Assembly (NCBI GenBank): GCA_964617995.1
Contig: CAZTXD010000142.1
Location: 1 to 9,171, forward strand
Reading direction: 5' to 3'
Source: CAZTXD01 sp964617995
GTDB lineage: Bacteria; Actinomycetota; Acidimicrobiia; Spongiisociales; ZC4RG35
Length of the DNA stretch: 9,171 bases
Under the pieces are notes generated by a model that searched no databases, was not told the origin of the DNA, and saw only the letters and a program-made list of their open reading frames with translations. This document shows, one piece after another, positions 1 through 7,027 of the stretch. The translations under genes and the position numbers were made by a program. Position 1 is the first letter of the stretch. Each line of letters begins with the position of its first letter.

Positions 1-50
1 GTTTTCGCGCATCGAATGCGCGCTATCGCGCGCATTCGATGCGCGAAAAC
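1..50. repeat. Perfect 23-bp inverted repeat with nested palindromes
   Basis: Bases 1-23 are the exact reverse complement of bases 28-50, with a 4-base centre TATC at 24-27. Each arm is itself nearly palindromic: 6-22 reads CGCGCAT-CGA-ATGCGCG, and its mirror copy lies at 29-45. A transcript could therefore fold as one 23-bp stem or as two adjacent 7-bp stems with 3-base loops. The outer ends are GTTTTC and GAAAAC. It sits just upstream of the oxidoreductase gene. It could be a bidirectional terminator of an upstream gene, although no long T tract follows it on either strand. It could also be a dispersed palindromic element, a protein-binding site, or a fold-back artefact at a contig end, since it starts at the first base of the window. 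Confidence 0.9.
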
Positions 51-81
51 GGGATGGGGTGGTGCGGTTAGGGTCGTCGGC

Positions 82-1062
82 ATGCGTTTCGGAGCTTTCA
101 TACCACAGGGATGGACTCTCGACCTGGTCGGGATCCCCACCGAGCAGCACTGGGAGACGATGGTGGGGGTGGCGAAGACCGTCGAAGCCACCGGCTTCGA
201 ATCCGGATGGGTCTACGACCACTTCCACACCGTTCCGGAGGCGACCCAGGAGCCGACCTACGAGGCATGGTCGCTCATGGCGGCGCTGGCGGCGGCCACC
301 GACACCCTCAGACTCGGTCAGATGTGCACGTGCAACGGCTACCGGCCCCCCGCCTACCTGGCGCATGCCGCCGCCAGCATCGACGTCATCTCGGGCGGCC
401 GCCTCGAGATGGGCATCGGCGCCGGGTGGTATGAGCACGAATTCCTGGCCCACGGCTACGAGTTCCCCCGGGCCTCGGTGCGGTTGGCGCAACTGGAGGA
501 AGGGGTGGAGGTGCTGCGCCGGCTCTGGACCGAGGACGAGGCTCATTTCACCGGCGACCACTACCGGCTCGACGGCGCCATCTGCCGTCCCAAGCCCCTC
601 CAGGATCCCCACATCCCGATATGGGTCGCCGGGGGCGGCGAGAAGGTGACGCTGAGAGTCGCCGCTCGTCACGCCCGCTACACCAACTTCGCCGGGACCC
701 CCGAGACCTTCGCCCACAAGTCCCGGATCCTGAGCGACCACTGCGAAAGCGAAGGCACCGAATACGGGGCGATCACCCGCTCGATGAACATGACCGTCGT
801 GTGCGCTCCCAGCGAGAGGGAGGCGCACCAGCGTCTCGACGAGGTGACCGCCCGGATGCGCCCGCTCGTCTCCGACGAGGAGCGCCTCGACCGTTTCGCC
901 GCCGAGGCCAGGCGACGTTCGGGCCCGCCCGACAAGATCATCGAGCAGATCCGCCCCTACCGGGAGGAGGGGCTGGGTTATCTGATCATCCGCTGCCCCG
1001 ATGCCGCCTACGACACGGCCGGCATCGAGCTGTTCGGCCGGGAGGTGATCGGAGCGGTGTGA
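82..1062 (+). CDS. Luciferase-like (LLM class) F420-dependent oxidoreductase
   Basis: This predicted 326-residue soluble TIM-barrel enzyme belongs to the bacterial luciferase-like monooxygenase superfamily. It most resembles the F420-dependent branch (TIGR03560-like), which moves hydride between deazaflavin F420 and an organic substrate. Visible family marks are the opening MRFGAFIPQG, WVYDHF at 43-48, and the glycine-rich run GGRLEMGIGAGWYEHEF at 105-121. Further on is RPKP followed by IPIWVAGGGEK at 169-188, the usual phosphate-binding end of the barrel. Length is normal. I chose ATG 82 because the protein then begins at the family start. An AGGG sits 8 bases upstream, while the longer frame from base 16 would translate the inverted repeat. 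The gene converges on the thioesterase gene with a 27-bp gap and has no visible operon partner. The substrate is unknown. F420 rather than FMN use is inferred from the subfamily. Confidence 0.88.
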   Translation: MRFGAFIPQGWTLDLVGIPTEQHWETMVGVAKTVEATGFESGWVYDHFHTVPEATQEPTYEAWSLMAALAAATDTLRLGQMCTCNGYRPPAYLAHAAASIDVISGGRLEMGIGAGWYEHEFLAHGYEFPRASVRLAQLEEGVEVLRRLWTEDEAHFTGDHYRLDGAICRPKPLQDPHIPIWVAGGGEKVTLRVAARHARYTNFAGTPETFAHKSRILSDHCESEGTEYGAITRSMNMTVVCAPSEREAHQRLDEVTARMRPLVSDEERLDRFAAEARRRSGPPDKIIEQIRPYREEGLGYLIIRCPDAAYDTAGIELFGREVIGAV

Positions 1063-1089
1063 CGCGGACACCCCGCCACGGTGGAGCCG

Positions 1090-1869
1090 TCAGAGGATGA
1101 CGGCGAGCTGGCGACTGCGCGCCACCACGTTTCCCCCGGCATCCCACAGGGTGGCGATCTCCTCGTGATAGCCGCCTTCCATCACCTCGGTTCGGATCCA
1201 GGCGGTGACCGGACCGGCGACGGGGTGGTTCCAGAGGTGGATGGTCAGCTCCAGGGTCGGTGTCCACGCGGCGTGCCCGAGGTTGAACGCCACCGGCGGG
1301 AAACCGTCGGCCATCACCGGCAGGGCCAGGAGGTCGGGGTCCCGTCCGTCGGCGAAAGCGATCGTGCCGCCCATCTCGGGTGATCCGGTGGGTTCGCCCA
1401 CCACCCCTCCCGCCACCGACTCGGGTATCCGGAACTCGAAGTTCTCGGGGAAGCGCTGCATCAGCAGGCTACGTCGCTGCTCGTAGGGCCCCTCCAGGGA
1501 AGGCGGGTCCAGGAATCTGCGGGTCGGTCCCCGGCGGGAATCCAGGTCACCCAGCGTGGCCAGCATCCGGATGCGCTGCCGTCCCTCCTGGAAGAGCGAC
1601 GAGCTGACGGTGGTGGTGCTGCGCCCCGGCTTGTCGACGAAGGTGGTCACTTCAACGGGGCCGGCCGCGGTGGGGGCGAGGAAATGGGCTGTGATGGTGA
1701 GCGGGTCGGCATGGCGCGAAACCTCCTGGTTCGCCCGCAGCATCAACGCCATCGCATAGCCCCCGTTGGGCACCTCGCCGATCGTCCAGCGCTCATGGAG
1801 GTGACCGGAGAACCGGTCTTCGCCGATGCGGGTCACCGCGGTGTCGACGTCGAAGGCGTGGGCGGTCAT
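1090..1869 (-). CDS. Acyl-CoA thioesterase-like double-hotdog protein
   Basis: This 259-residue protein resembles the actinobacterial thioesterase family related to TesB (4HBT_3, double hotdog), expected to hydrolyse acyl-CoA thioesters in the cytoplasm. The N-terminal hotdog has PNGGYAMALMLRA at 34-46, where the central helix normally lies, and the strand AHFLAP at 61-66. The second hotdog has ADGFPPVAFNLG at 187-198, the strand TPTLELTIHL at 203-212, and the familiar ending VVARSRQLAV at 248-257. Length is normal for the two-hotdog form. No Shine-Dalgarno sequence precedes ATG 1869. A TANNNT hexamer (TAGCCT on the minus strand, 1884-1879) lies 10-15 bases upstream, which would give an almost leaderless mRNA. 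The gene is divergent from serA across 67 bp. The natural acyl chain cannot be read from the sequence, and some members are annotated only as thioesterase-family proteins. Confidence 0.85.
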   Translation of the reverse strand: MTAHAFDVDTAVTRIGEDRFSGHLHERWTIGEVPNGGYAMALMLRANQEVSRHADPLTITAHFLAPTAAGPVEVTTFVDKPGRSTTTVSSSLFQEGRQRIRMLATLGDLDSRRGPTRRFLDPPSLEGPYEQRRSLLMQRFPENFEFRIPESVAGGVVGEPTGSPEMGGTIAFADGRDPDLLALPVMADGFPPVAFNLGHAAWTPTLELTIHLWNHPVAGPVTAWIRTEVMEGGYHEEIATLWDAGGNVVARSRQLAVIL

Positions 1870-1936
1870 CTGAGCGGGAGGCTAAACCCCTCGCCGGCGG
1901 TTTCCGATCGGCGTCCATCGAAGCAACAATTCCCCT
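1870..1936. promoter_or_regulatory. Divergent spacer with a putative leaderless serA promoter
   Basis: These 67 bases must hold the 5' signals of both the thioesterase gene and serA. Neither start codon has a recognisable Shine-Dalgarno sequence. Upstream of serA, the hexamer AACAAT at 1925-1930 lies at -12 to -7 relative to ATG 1937. It has A at -11 and T at -7, the geometry expected of an actinobacterial leaderless promoter. A weak -35-like TTCCGA lies at 1902-1907, 17 bases upstream of it. On the minus strand, TAGCCT (1884-1879) could be the -10 element of the thioesterase gene. This is inferred from spacing and two conserved positions only. I see no obvious operator palindrome. Confidence 0.35.
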
Positions 1937-3517
1937 ATGCAGCCGAAGGTCGTGATCGCCGAGAAGATCGCCGAGTCGGGAATCGACACGTTGAGAGCGT
2001 CCTGCCGGGTCGAGCTGGCCATCGGGGCGGAGCGGGAGGGCTTCCTCGGGGTGCTCTCCGACGCCGAGGGCCTGATAGTGCGCTCCGCCACGCAGGTCGA
2101 CTCCGAGATGATCGCCGCGGCCCCTCGCCTGCGCGTCATCGGCCGGGCGGGTATCGGGGTCGACAACATCGACGTCGGGGCCGCCACCGAGGCGGGGATC
2201 GTGGTGGTCAACGCCCCCCAGGCCAACATCATCTCGGCGGCCGAGCACACGCTCGGTTTGATGCTGGCGCAGGCCCGCAACATTCCCCGCGCCGACGTCA
2301 CCCTCCGCTCGGGGGTGTGGGACCGTTCGAGCTTCGAAGGTGTCGAGCTCCACGGAAAGATCCTGGGGGTGGTGGGCCTGGGACGCATCGGCACTCTCGT
2401 TGCCCAGCGGGCCCTGTCCTTCGGGATGCACCTGACCGCCTACGACCCTTACGTCTCCGAGGAGCGGGGGCGCCGGCTGGGCGTGGAGATGGTGGATCTG
2501 GACACGCTCCTGGCCGACTCCGACTTCATCAGCATCCATCTGCCGTTCACACCCGACACCGCCGGCTTGATCGGAAAGGAAGCCCTGTCGAAGGTGAAAC
2601 CGGGCGTGCGGATGATCAACGCCGCCCGCGGCGGGATCATCGACGAGGATGCCCTGGCCGAGGCGATCCGGGACGGGAGGGTGGCAGGCGCCGCTCTCGA
2701 TGTGTACGCGTCGGAGCCGCTGGTGGAGTCGCCTCTGTTCGAGCTGGACGGCGTCGTCATGACGCCCCATCTGGGGGCCTCCACGGCCGAGGCCCAGGAC
2801 AAGGCCGGTATCGACGTGGCCGAGGCGGTCGCCGCCGCCCTGCGAGGAGAGCTGGTGCTCTCGGCGGTCAACGTCGACCTCGGCTCGTCGGTCCCCGAAG
2901 AGGTGGCCGGGTTCCTGCCGGTGGCCGAGCATCTGGGCCGGGTGTTCACGTCGTTGGCCGGGGGCCTCCCGGAGCGGCTGATCGTGCGGGTGGCGGGTCG
3001 CGTCGGAGCGGGGGAGGTGCGGCCGGTGTCGCTGGCGGTGCTGAAAGGGGCGCTCACGGCGGTCACGTCGCGGACGATCACCTACGTCAATGCCCCGGCG
3101 GTGGCCGAGCAGCACGGTATGGCAGTCGACCAAGAGTCGTCCGATGTCGCCGAGGACTATCAGTCGGTGATCGGAGTGCGGGGGGTCGTCGGTGGGCGGG
3201 AGGTGTCGGTGTCGGCCACCCGATCACGCAAAGGGCCGACGCTGGTGGAGATCATGGGCCACGACGTGGAGCTGCCGGTCTCGGAGAGAATGCTGATCGT
3301 GCGCAACGCCGACGTTCCCGGGGTCATCGGGCGTCTGGGCTCGTTCCTTGGGGACCTGGGGGTGAACATCGCCAACATGGTGGTGGGCCGGGCCCCGGGA
3401 AGCGGAGACGCGGCGATGATGGGCCTCAACCTGGACGATCCCCTCACAGAGGGCCAGCTGGCGGAGCTGCGCCGCCTGGAGGGTATCGAAGAGGCCCGCT
3501 ACGTGGCGCTGGGCTGA
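1937..3517 (+). CDS. serA: D-3-phosphoglycerate dehydrogenase, long ACT-containing type
   Basis: The 526-residue cytosolic enzyme oxidises 3-phosphoglycerate to 3-phosphohydroxypyruvate with NAD+, the first step of serine synthesis. Substrate-domain motifs are RSATQVD at 49-55 and GRAGIGVDNID at 69-79. The Rossmann motif GLGRIG is at 147-152, with the cofactor-binding Asp at 170. The catalytic set is Arg231 (in NAARGG), Glu260 (in YASEP) and His278 (in PHLGAS). An allosteric-substrate-binding-type linker follows at about 315-445. A C-terminal ACT domain spans about 451-526, with RNADVPGVIG at 456-465 and VNIANM at 476-481. Length and order match the mycobacterial type (about 528 residues), so serine feedback inhibition through the ACT domain is expected. 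ATG 1937 gives the family N-terminus, and no Shine-Dalgarno sequence is visible (see the leaderless promoter). The 3' end overlaps the convergent ECF S gene by 19 bp. No other serine gene is nearby. Confidence 0.97.
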   Translation: MQPKVVIAEKIAESGIDTLRASCRVELAIGAEREGFLGVLSDAEGLIVRSATQVDSEMIAAAPRLRVIGRAGIGVDNIDVGAATEAGIVVVNAPQANIISAAEHTLGLMLAQARNIPRADVTLRSGVWDRSSFEGVELHGKILGVVGLGRIGTLVAQRALSFGMHLTAYDPYVSEERGRRLGVEMVDLDTLLADSDFISIHLPFTPDTAGLIGKEALSKVKPGVRMINAARGGIIDEDALAEAIRDGRVAGAALDVYASEPLVESPLFELDGVVMTPHLGASTAEAQDKAGIDVAEAVAAALRGELVLSAVNVDLGSSVPEEVAGFLPVAEHLGRVFTSLAGGLPERLIVRVAGRVGAGEVRPVSLAVLKGALTAVTSRTITYVNAPAVAEQHGMAVDQESSDVAEDYQSVIGVRGVVGGREVSVSATRSRKGPTLVEIMGHDVELPVSERMLIVRNADVPGVIGRLGSFLGDLGVNIANMVVGRAPGSGDAAMMGLNLDDPLTEGQLAELRRLEGIEEARYVALG

Positions 3518-4320
3518 TCGAAGGCGGCCGGCGCATCGAACGCCGCCCGTCGCGCCGTCCGGCGCAGCGCCCTCAGGACCAATCCCCCTAACAAGACCAC
3601 CATCACCGCGGTTGTGATGGCCCGTCCCACGTCCCATCCCAGGGAGGTCACCACGCTGAAGGTCCCGAACCGGCGGAGGTTGTCGACGATCGGGTCGCCG
3701 GCCACGAAGGACAGGGCCGTGTCGGCACCGAGCAGGAAGGGCCAGAAGGACAGGTTCATGAGGAGCCCGAAGACGATCGAGGCGACGGCGCCGTACGCCG
3801 CCACCAGGGCCAGCTCGACCCGGCCACGGGCCGGGGGAAGCAGCCCGGCTCCCAGCCCCACCCAGGCTGCTCCCAGCATCTGGTAGGGGAGCCACGGGCC
3901 CACCCCGGCGGTTATCAGGGCCGACACGAACAGGGTGGTGGATCCGAGCAGGAAGCCGAATCCTGGTCCGAAGACGCGGCCCCCGAGGACGATGAGGAAG
4001 AAGACGAGTTCCACCCCACCCGTTCCCGCCCCGAGCGGCCGGAGGGCCGCTCCCAGAGCCGACAGCACCCCCAGCATCGCCACCGTCTTGGCATCGAGGC
4101 CCCCTCCGGCGACCTCGGCGACCGCCACTGCTCCCACCAGGGGAAGGATCAGAGCGAACAGGAGCGGGGCGACGTCGGTCTGGGCGAAGGCGCTGCCGGC
4201 GGAGGTGAAGAGGGGCCAGGCGAAGGCCAGCAGGCTGGCGGCTGCGGCCAGGACGAGGGTGATGCCGGGCCGGAGTGCGATCCGCAGCGGATGCGACCTG
4301 CGTTCACTCGAGGTGTTCAC
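3499..4320 (-). CDS. ECF transporter S component (substrate-binding membrane protein)
   Basis: This 273-residue, very hydrophobic protein has about six to eight predicted membrane segments, near 19-38, 50-70, 78-95, 103-138, 140-162, 168-188 and 229-250. S components bind the vitamin or metal and topple in the membrane to release it inside, powered by the T and A components. Here the T and A genes lie immediately upstream. The glycine-rich core at 108-161 has GRVFGPGFGFLLG and GPWLPYQMLGAAW. I recognise this from unassigned actinobacterial ECF S proteins, possibly related to the CbrT-type cobalamin group. I placed the start at GTG 4320, which gives a GTGA overlap with the ATPase stop and has GGAG 5 bases upstream. 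The ATG at 4362 would add 14 glycine-rich residues read from inside the ATPase gene. A corrinoid substrate is inferred from the operon. The stop codon TAG lies inside the end of convergent serA. Confidence 0.82.
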   Translation of the reverse strand: MNTSSERRSHPLRIALRPGITLVLAAAASLLAFAWPLFTSAGSAFAQTDVAPLLFALILPLVGAVAVAEVAGGGLDAKTVAMLGVLSALGAALRPLGAGTGGVELVFFLIVLGGRVFGPGFGFLLGSTTLFVSALITAGVGPWLPYQMLGAAWVGLGAGLLPPARGRVELALVAAYGAVASIVFGLLMNLSFWPFLLGADTALSFVAGDPIVDNLRRFGTFSVVTSLGWDVGRAITTAVMVVLLGGLVLRALRRTARRAAFDAPAAFDQPSAT

Positions 4321-5918
4321 GCCGGCTCCATGGCCGCCGCCACATCCGTCACCGTCAGCCACGGTCCGGGGCCGAGGATCTTGGCCACCTGGGGAGCGAA
4401 AGTCGGTGATGCCACGACCACGCTGGCCGTGGGCCCGTCGGCCACGATCTCGCCCTCGGCCATCACCACGACCCGATCCGCCACCTCGGCCACGAACTCC
4501 ACGTCGTGGGTGGCGACCACGACGGAGCTACCGGATGCGGCGAGGTCACCGAGGGTGCTTCCCAGCCGTCTCTTGGCGGCGTAGTCGAGTCCCCGCGTCG
4601 GCTCGTCCAGGAGGACGAGGGTGGGGCCCGCGGTGAGCTGGATGGCGAGGACGAGGCCCAGCTTCTCGCCTTCGGAGAGGTCCGACGGGTGCCGGGTCAT
4701 GTCGATCGGGCCGAGGAGCCGTTCGGCCAGGTCGGCGCACCTGGCCCCCGGGACCCCGGCGGCTTCGTCGGCGCGCCGGCACTCGGCCTCGACCGACTCC
4801 ATGAAGAGCAGGTCGCCGGGCGAGTGGGGTACGAGGGTCACCACGCCCCGGGCCCGTCCCGGGTCGAGGTCGGAGGGATCCCGACCGGCCACCAGCACCT
4901 TCCCTCCAAAACGGCGGCCCGTTCCCTGCATGGCCCACAGCAGGGAGGACTTTCCCGATCCGTTGCGGCCCATCACCGCCACGACCTCTCCCGAGGCGGC
5001 CGTCAGGTGGACCCGGCGAACGGCGACGACCGACCCGTACATGACCGAGAGGCCCTCCACCTCGACGAGCTTCTCGGTGGCGGTGCTGCCACTCCCGGCG
5101 GTGACCGGTACGAGCCGGGTTCGGAGGTCGACGACCCGCGCCCGGGCATCGCGGATGGTGAGCGGCAGCGGAGACCACCCGGCCAGGCGCCCGAGATCGA
5201 CCACCGGGGGAGCGACGGTGGAGGTCTCCATCATCACGGCGGGGTCGCCCTTGGTGGCGTTCCCGCCGGAGTCGAGATGCACCACCGAGTCGGCGTACTG
5301 CACGACCCGTTCGAGACGGTGCTCGACCATCAGCACGGTCGTGCCCAGGTCGTGGACCAGACGGGTGATCGATGCCAGCACCTCCTCGGCGGCGGTGGGG
5401 TCGAGGGCAGATGTGGGTTCGTCCAGGACCATCACCGGCGGGTGAGCGGTGAGCACCGAGCCGATCGCCACCCTCTGCGCCTCGCCACCGGATAGGTCGG
5501 CCAGCCGCCGGGAGCGGAGTGGCGCCAACCCGAGCAGGTCCAGCACCTCCTCGACCCGCTTGCGCATCACCTGCGGCTCGAGCCCGAGCTGCTCCATCGT
5601 GTAGGCGAGCTCCGATTCGACGGTTTCGGTGACGAACCCGCTGGCGGGATCCTGGGCGACGAAGCCGACGACGTCGGCCAGCTCCCGCACGGGAAGCTCG
5701 GATGTGTCCCGGCCGGCCGTCACGACCCGGCCCGACAGGGTTCCTCCGCTGAAGCGGGGAACGAGGCCGTTGACCGTCCGCAGCAGCGTCGACTTCCCCG
5801 AGCCCGTCGGCCCCACCACCAGGGCCAGCTCGCCGGGGGCTATCTCCATGTCGACTCCGGCCAGGGCGGGTCGATCCGCACCGTGGTAGGTGAACGAGAC
5901 GCGGTCGAAGCGAATCAT
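4317..5918 (-). CDS. ECF transporter ATPase, two ABC domains fused
   Basis: This 533-residue cytoplasmic protein supplies both nucleotide-binding domains of an ECF transporter in one chain, in place of separate EcfA1 and EcfA2. ABC1 (about 1-235) has Walker A GPTGSGKST at 36-44, Q-loop Gln89, signature LSGGEAQR at 142-149, Walker B VMVLDEPTS at 162-170 and switch His200. ABC2 (about 284-510) has Walker A GRNGSGKSS at 317-325, Walker B LVLLDEPTRG at 434-443 and switch His471. Its Q-loop position reads VPHSP with His365, and its signature reads LSEGEKL at 414-420. The domains are therefore not equivalent, and ABC2 deviates from consensus. A linker of about 50 residues joins them. ATG 5918 overlaps the stop of the T-component gene as ATGA. 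The open frame continues much further upstream, but that part is antisense shadow of the neighbouring genes. The stop overlaps the start of the S-component gene (GTGA). Confidence 0.93.
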   Translation of the reverse strand: MIRFDRVSFTYHGADRPALAGVDMEIAPGELALVVGPTGSGKSTLLRTVNGLVPRFSGGTLSGRVVTAGRDTSELPVRELADVVGFVAQDPASGFVTETVESELAYTMEQLGLEPQVMRKRVEEVLDLLGLAPLRSRRLADLSGGEAQRVAIGSVLTAHPPVMVLDEPTSALDPTAAEEVLASITRLVHDLGTTVLMVEHRLERVVQYADSVVHLDSGGNATKGDPAVMMETSTVAPPVVDLGRLAGWSPLPLTIRDARARVVDLRTRLVPVTAGSGSTATEKLVEVEGLSVMYGSVVAVRRVHLTAASGEVVAVMGRNGSGKSSLLWAMQGTGRRFGGKVLVAGRDPSDLDPGRARGVVTLVPHSPGDLLFMESVEAECRRADEAAGVPGARCADLAERLLGPIDMTRHPSDLSEGEKLGLVLAIQLTAGPTLVLLDEPTRGLDYAAKRRLGSTLGDLAASGSSVVVATHDVEFVAEVADRVVVMAEGEIVADGPTASVVVASPTFAPQVAKILGPGPWLTVTDVAAAMEPA

Positions 5919-7027
5919 GACGCCACCGTCCCCACCGGTCGCATCGCCTTCGGGTCTGATCGGGTGAGAGGCGGCGCCATCCACGCCGGGAGAGCCGCGA
6001 CGGAGACGGCCGCGAGCAGCACCGGATCGGCCGCCGGCCACGAGAGGGGCTCGAGCACGGCCACGATTGCGGCCGGTGTCACGACCCCGGCTACCGCCAC
6101 GGCGACGGCGGCGGTCAAGCCCGACACCGACACGAGCCATTCGGTCGCCCTCCACGGCTCCGGCCGGTACCGGGTTCGGCGGGAGCCTCTTCCCCGCCGC
6201 GCCAGGGTCGCGGTCGTGAGGGCGAGGCCGCCCGTGCCTACCACCACCGCGCCCGCCATCGAGGTGCCGGCGGCGAGCAGCCAGAACATGGCGCCGGTGG
6301 TGGCCCCCAGACCCAGCCAGGCCATCGAGGCGGGTGCCGGCCGGGTCTCCGCGGCCACCGCGGTGCGGCCGTATCCGCGGGAGTCCATCGAGGCGGCCAG
6401 AGCCATCGACCGTGCCAGCGTGTCCTCGAGCACCGGTACCAGCAGGGCACGCAGTCCGCTCCGTCCTCGGCCGGTCTCGTCGCGGAGGCGCCGTGCTCGC
6501 CGGACCCGGTACACGGTCTCCACGAGCTGGGGAGCCAGTGACAGCGCCACGACCACCGCCGTGGCGATGTCTCCCAGCGCCCGGGGGAAGGAGCGGAGAA
6601 GACGGCGGGGATCGGCCAGGGTGTTGGCCGCTCCGACGCATATGACCATGGCCGCCAGCCGCAACCCGTCGTAGAGGCCGGCGAGCGCCTCCTCGGCGGT
6701 GATGGGGCCACCGAGGGCGGTGCCACCCGCCCACTCGGGCAGGGGCAGGCGGGGCAAGGACACCAGCACGGTCGTCCCGTAGTCGCCTCCCAGCACCACC
6801 CGGAAGGTCATCCGCACGACGATCACGACCAGGGCCACCATCAGGTAGGCCCGGTAGCCTCCTGCCCACTCCGAGCCGGGGCGTCGGGCAGCCACCACCA
6901 ACGAGGCGACGCCGATGACGAGGGCCAGCACCAGCGGGTGATTGGTCTGAGCTGCAGCCACGGCCAGGCCGGAGGCCCACAGCCACCAGGCGCCGGCATG
7001 GAGCGGGCGGGGCAGCCTCTCTCTCAC
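5915..7027 (-). CDS. ecfT: ECF transporter transmembrane T component (CbiQ/EcfT family)
   Basis: This 370-residue integral membrane protein couples the ATPase to the S component. The N-terminal part has hydrophobic segments near 11-47, 58-79, 115-135 and 152-172. The two cytoplasmic coupling-helix regions carry the family's Ala-Arg-rich signatures: YRVRRARRLRDE at 173-184 and ARSMALAASMDSRGYG at 205-220. The second is the conserved 'A.....SRGyg' motif of EcfT/CbiQ. Simple EcfT proteins run about 250-270 residues. This one continues with further hydrophobic segments near 235-272, 297-325 and 335-350, a longer layout I associate with actinobacterial homologues. The start is GTG 7027, which forms GTGA with the DUF4430 gene stop. 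The end forms ATGA with the ATPase gene. This implies translational coupling and a fixed protein ratio. Confidence 0.9.
   Translation of the reverse strand: MRERLPRPLHAGAWWLWASGLAVAAAQTNHPLVLALVIGVASLVVAARRPGSEWAGGYRAYLMVALVVIVVRMTFRVVLGGDYGTTVLVSLPRLPLPEWAGGTALGGPITAEEALAGLYDGLRLAAMVICVGAANTLADPRRLLRSFPRALGDIATAVVVALSLAPQLVETVYRVRRARRLRDETGRGRSGLRALLVPVLEDTLARSMALAASMDSRGYGRTAVAAETRPAPASMAWLGLGATTGAMFWLLAAGTSMAGAVVVGTGGLALTTATLARRGRGSRRTRYRPEPWRATEWLVSVSGLTAAVAVAVAGVVTPAAIVAVLEPLSWPAADPVLLAAVSVAALPAWMAPPLTRSDPKAMRPVGTVAS

Noticed and set aside
16..81. Longer N-terminus for the oxidoreductase starting at base 16
   Set aside because: It would translate the inverted repeat. The family's normal start MRFGAFIPQG is at 82, with a usable AGGG upstream.
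1063..1089. Terminator between the convergent oxidoreductase and thioesterase genes
   Set aside because: The 27-bp spacer has no stem of convincing length and no T tract.
1684..3591. 635-residue plus-strand open frame across serA
   Set aside because: It is an Arg/Gly-rich out-of-frame shadow of serA with no domain-like sequence. serA in the other frame has all its catalytic motifs.
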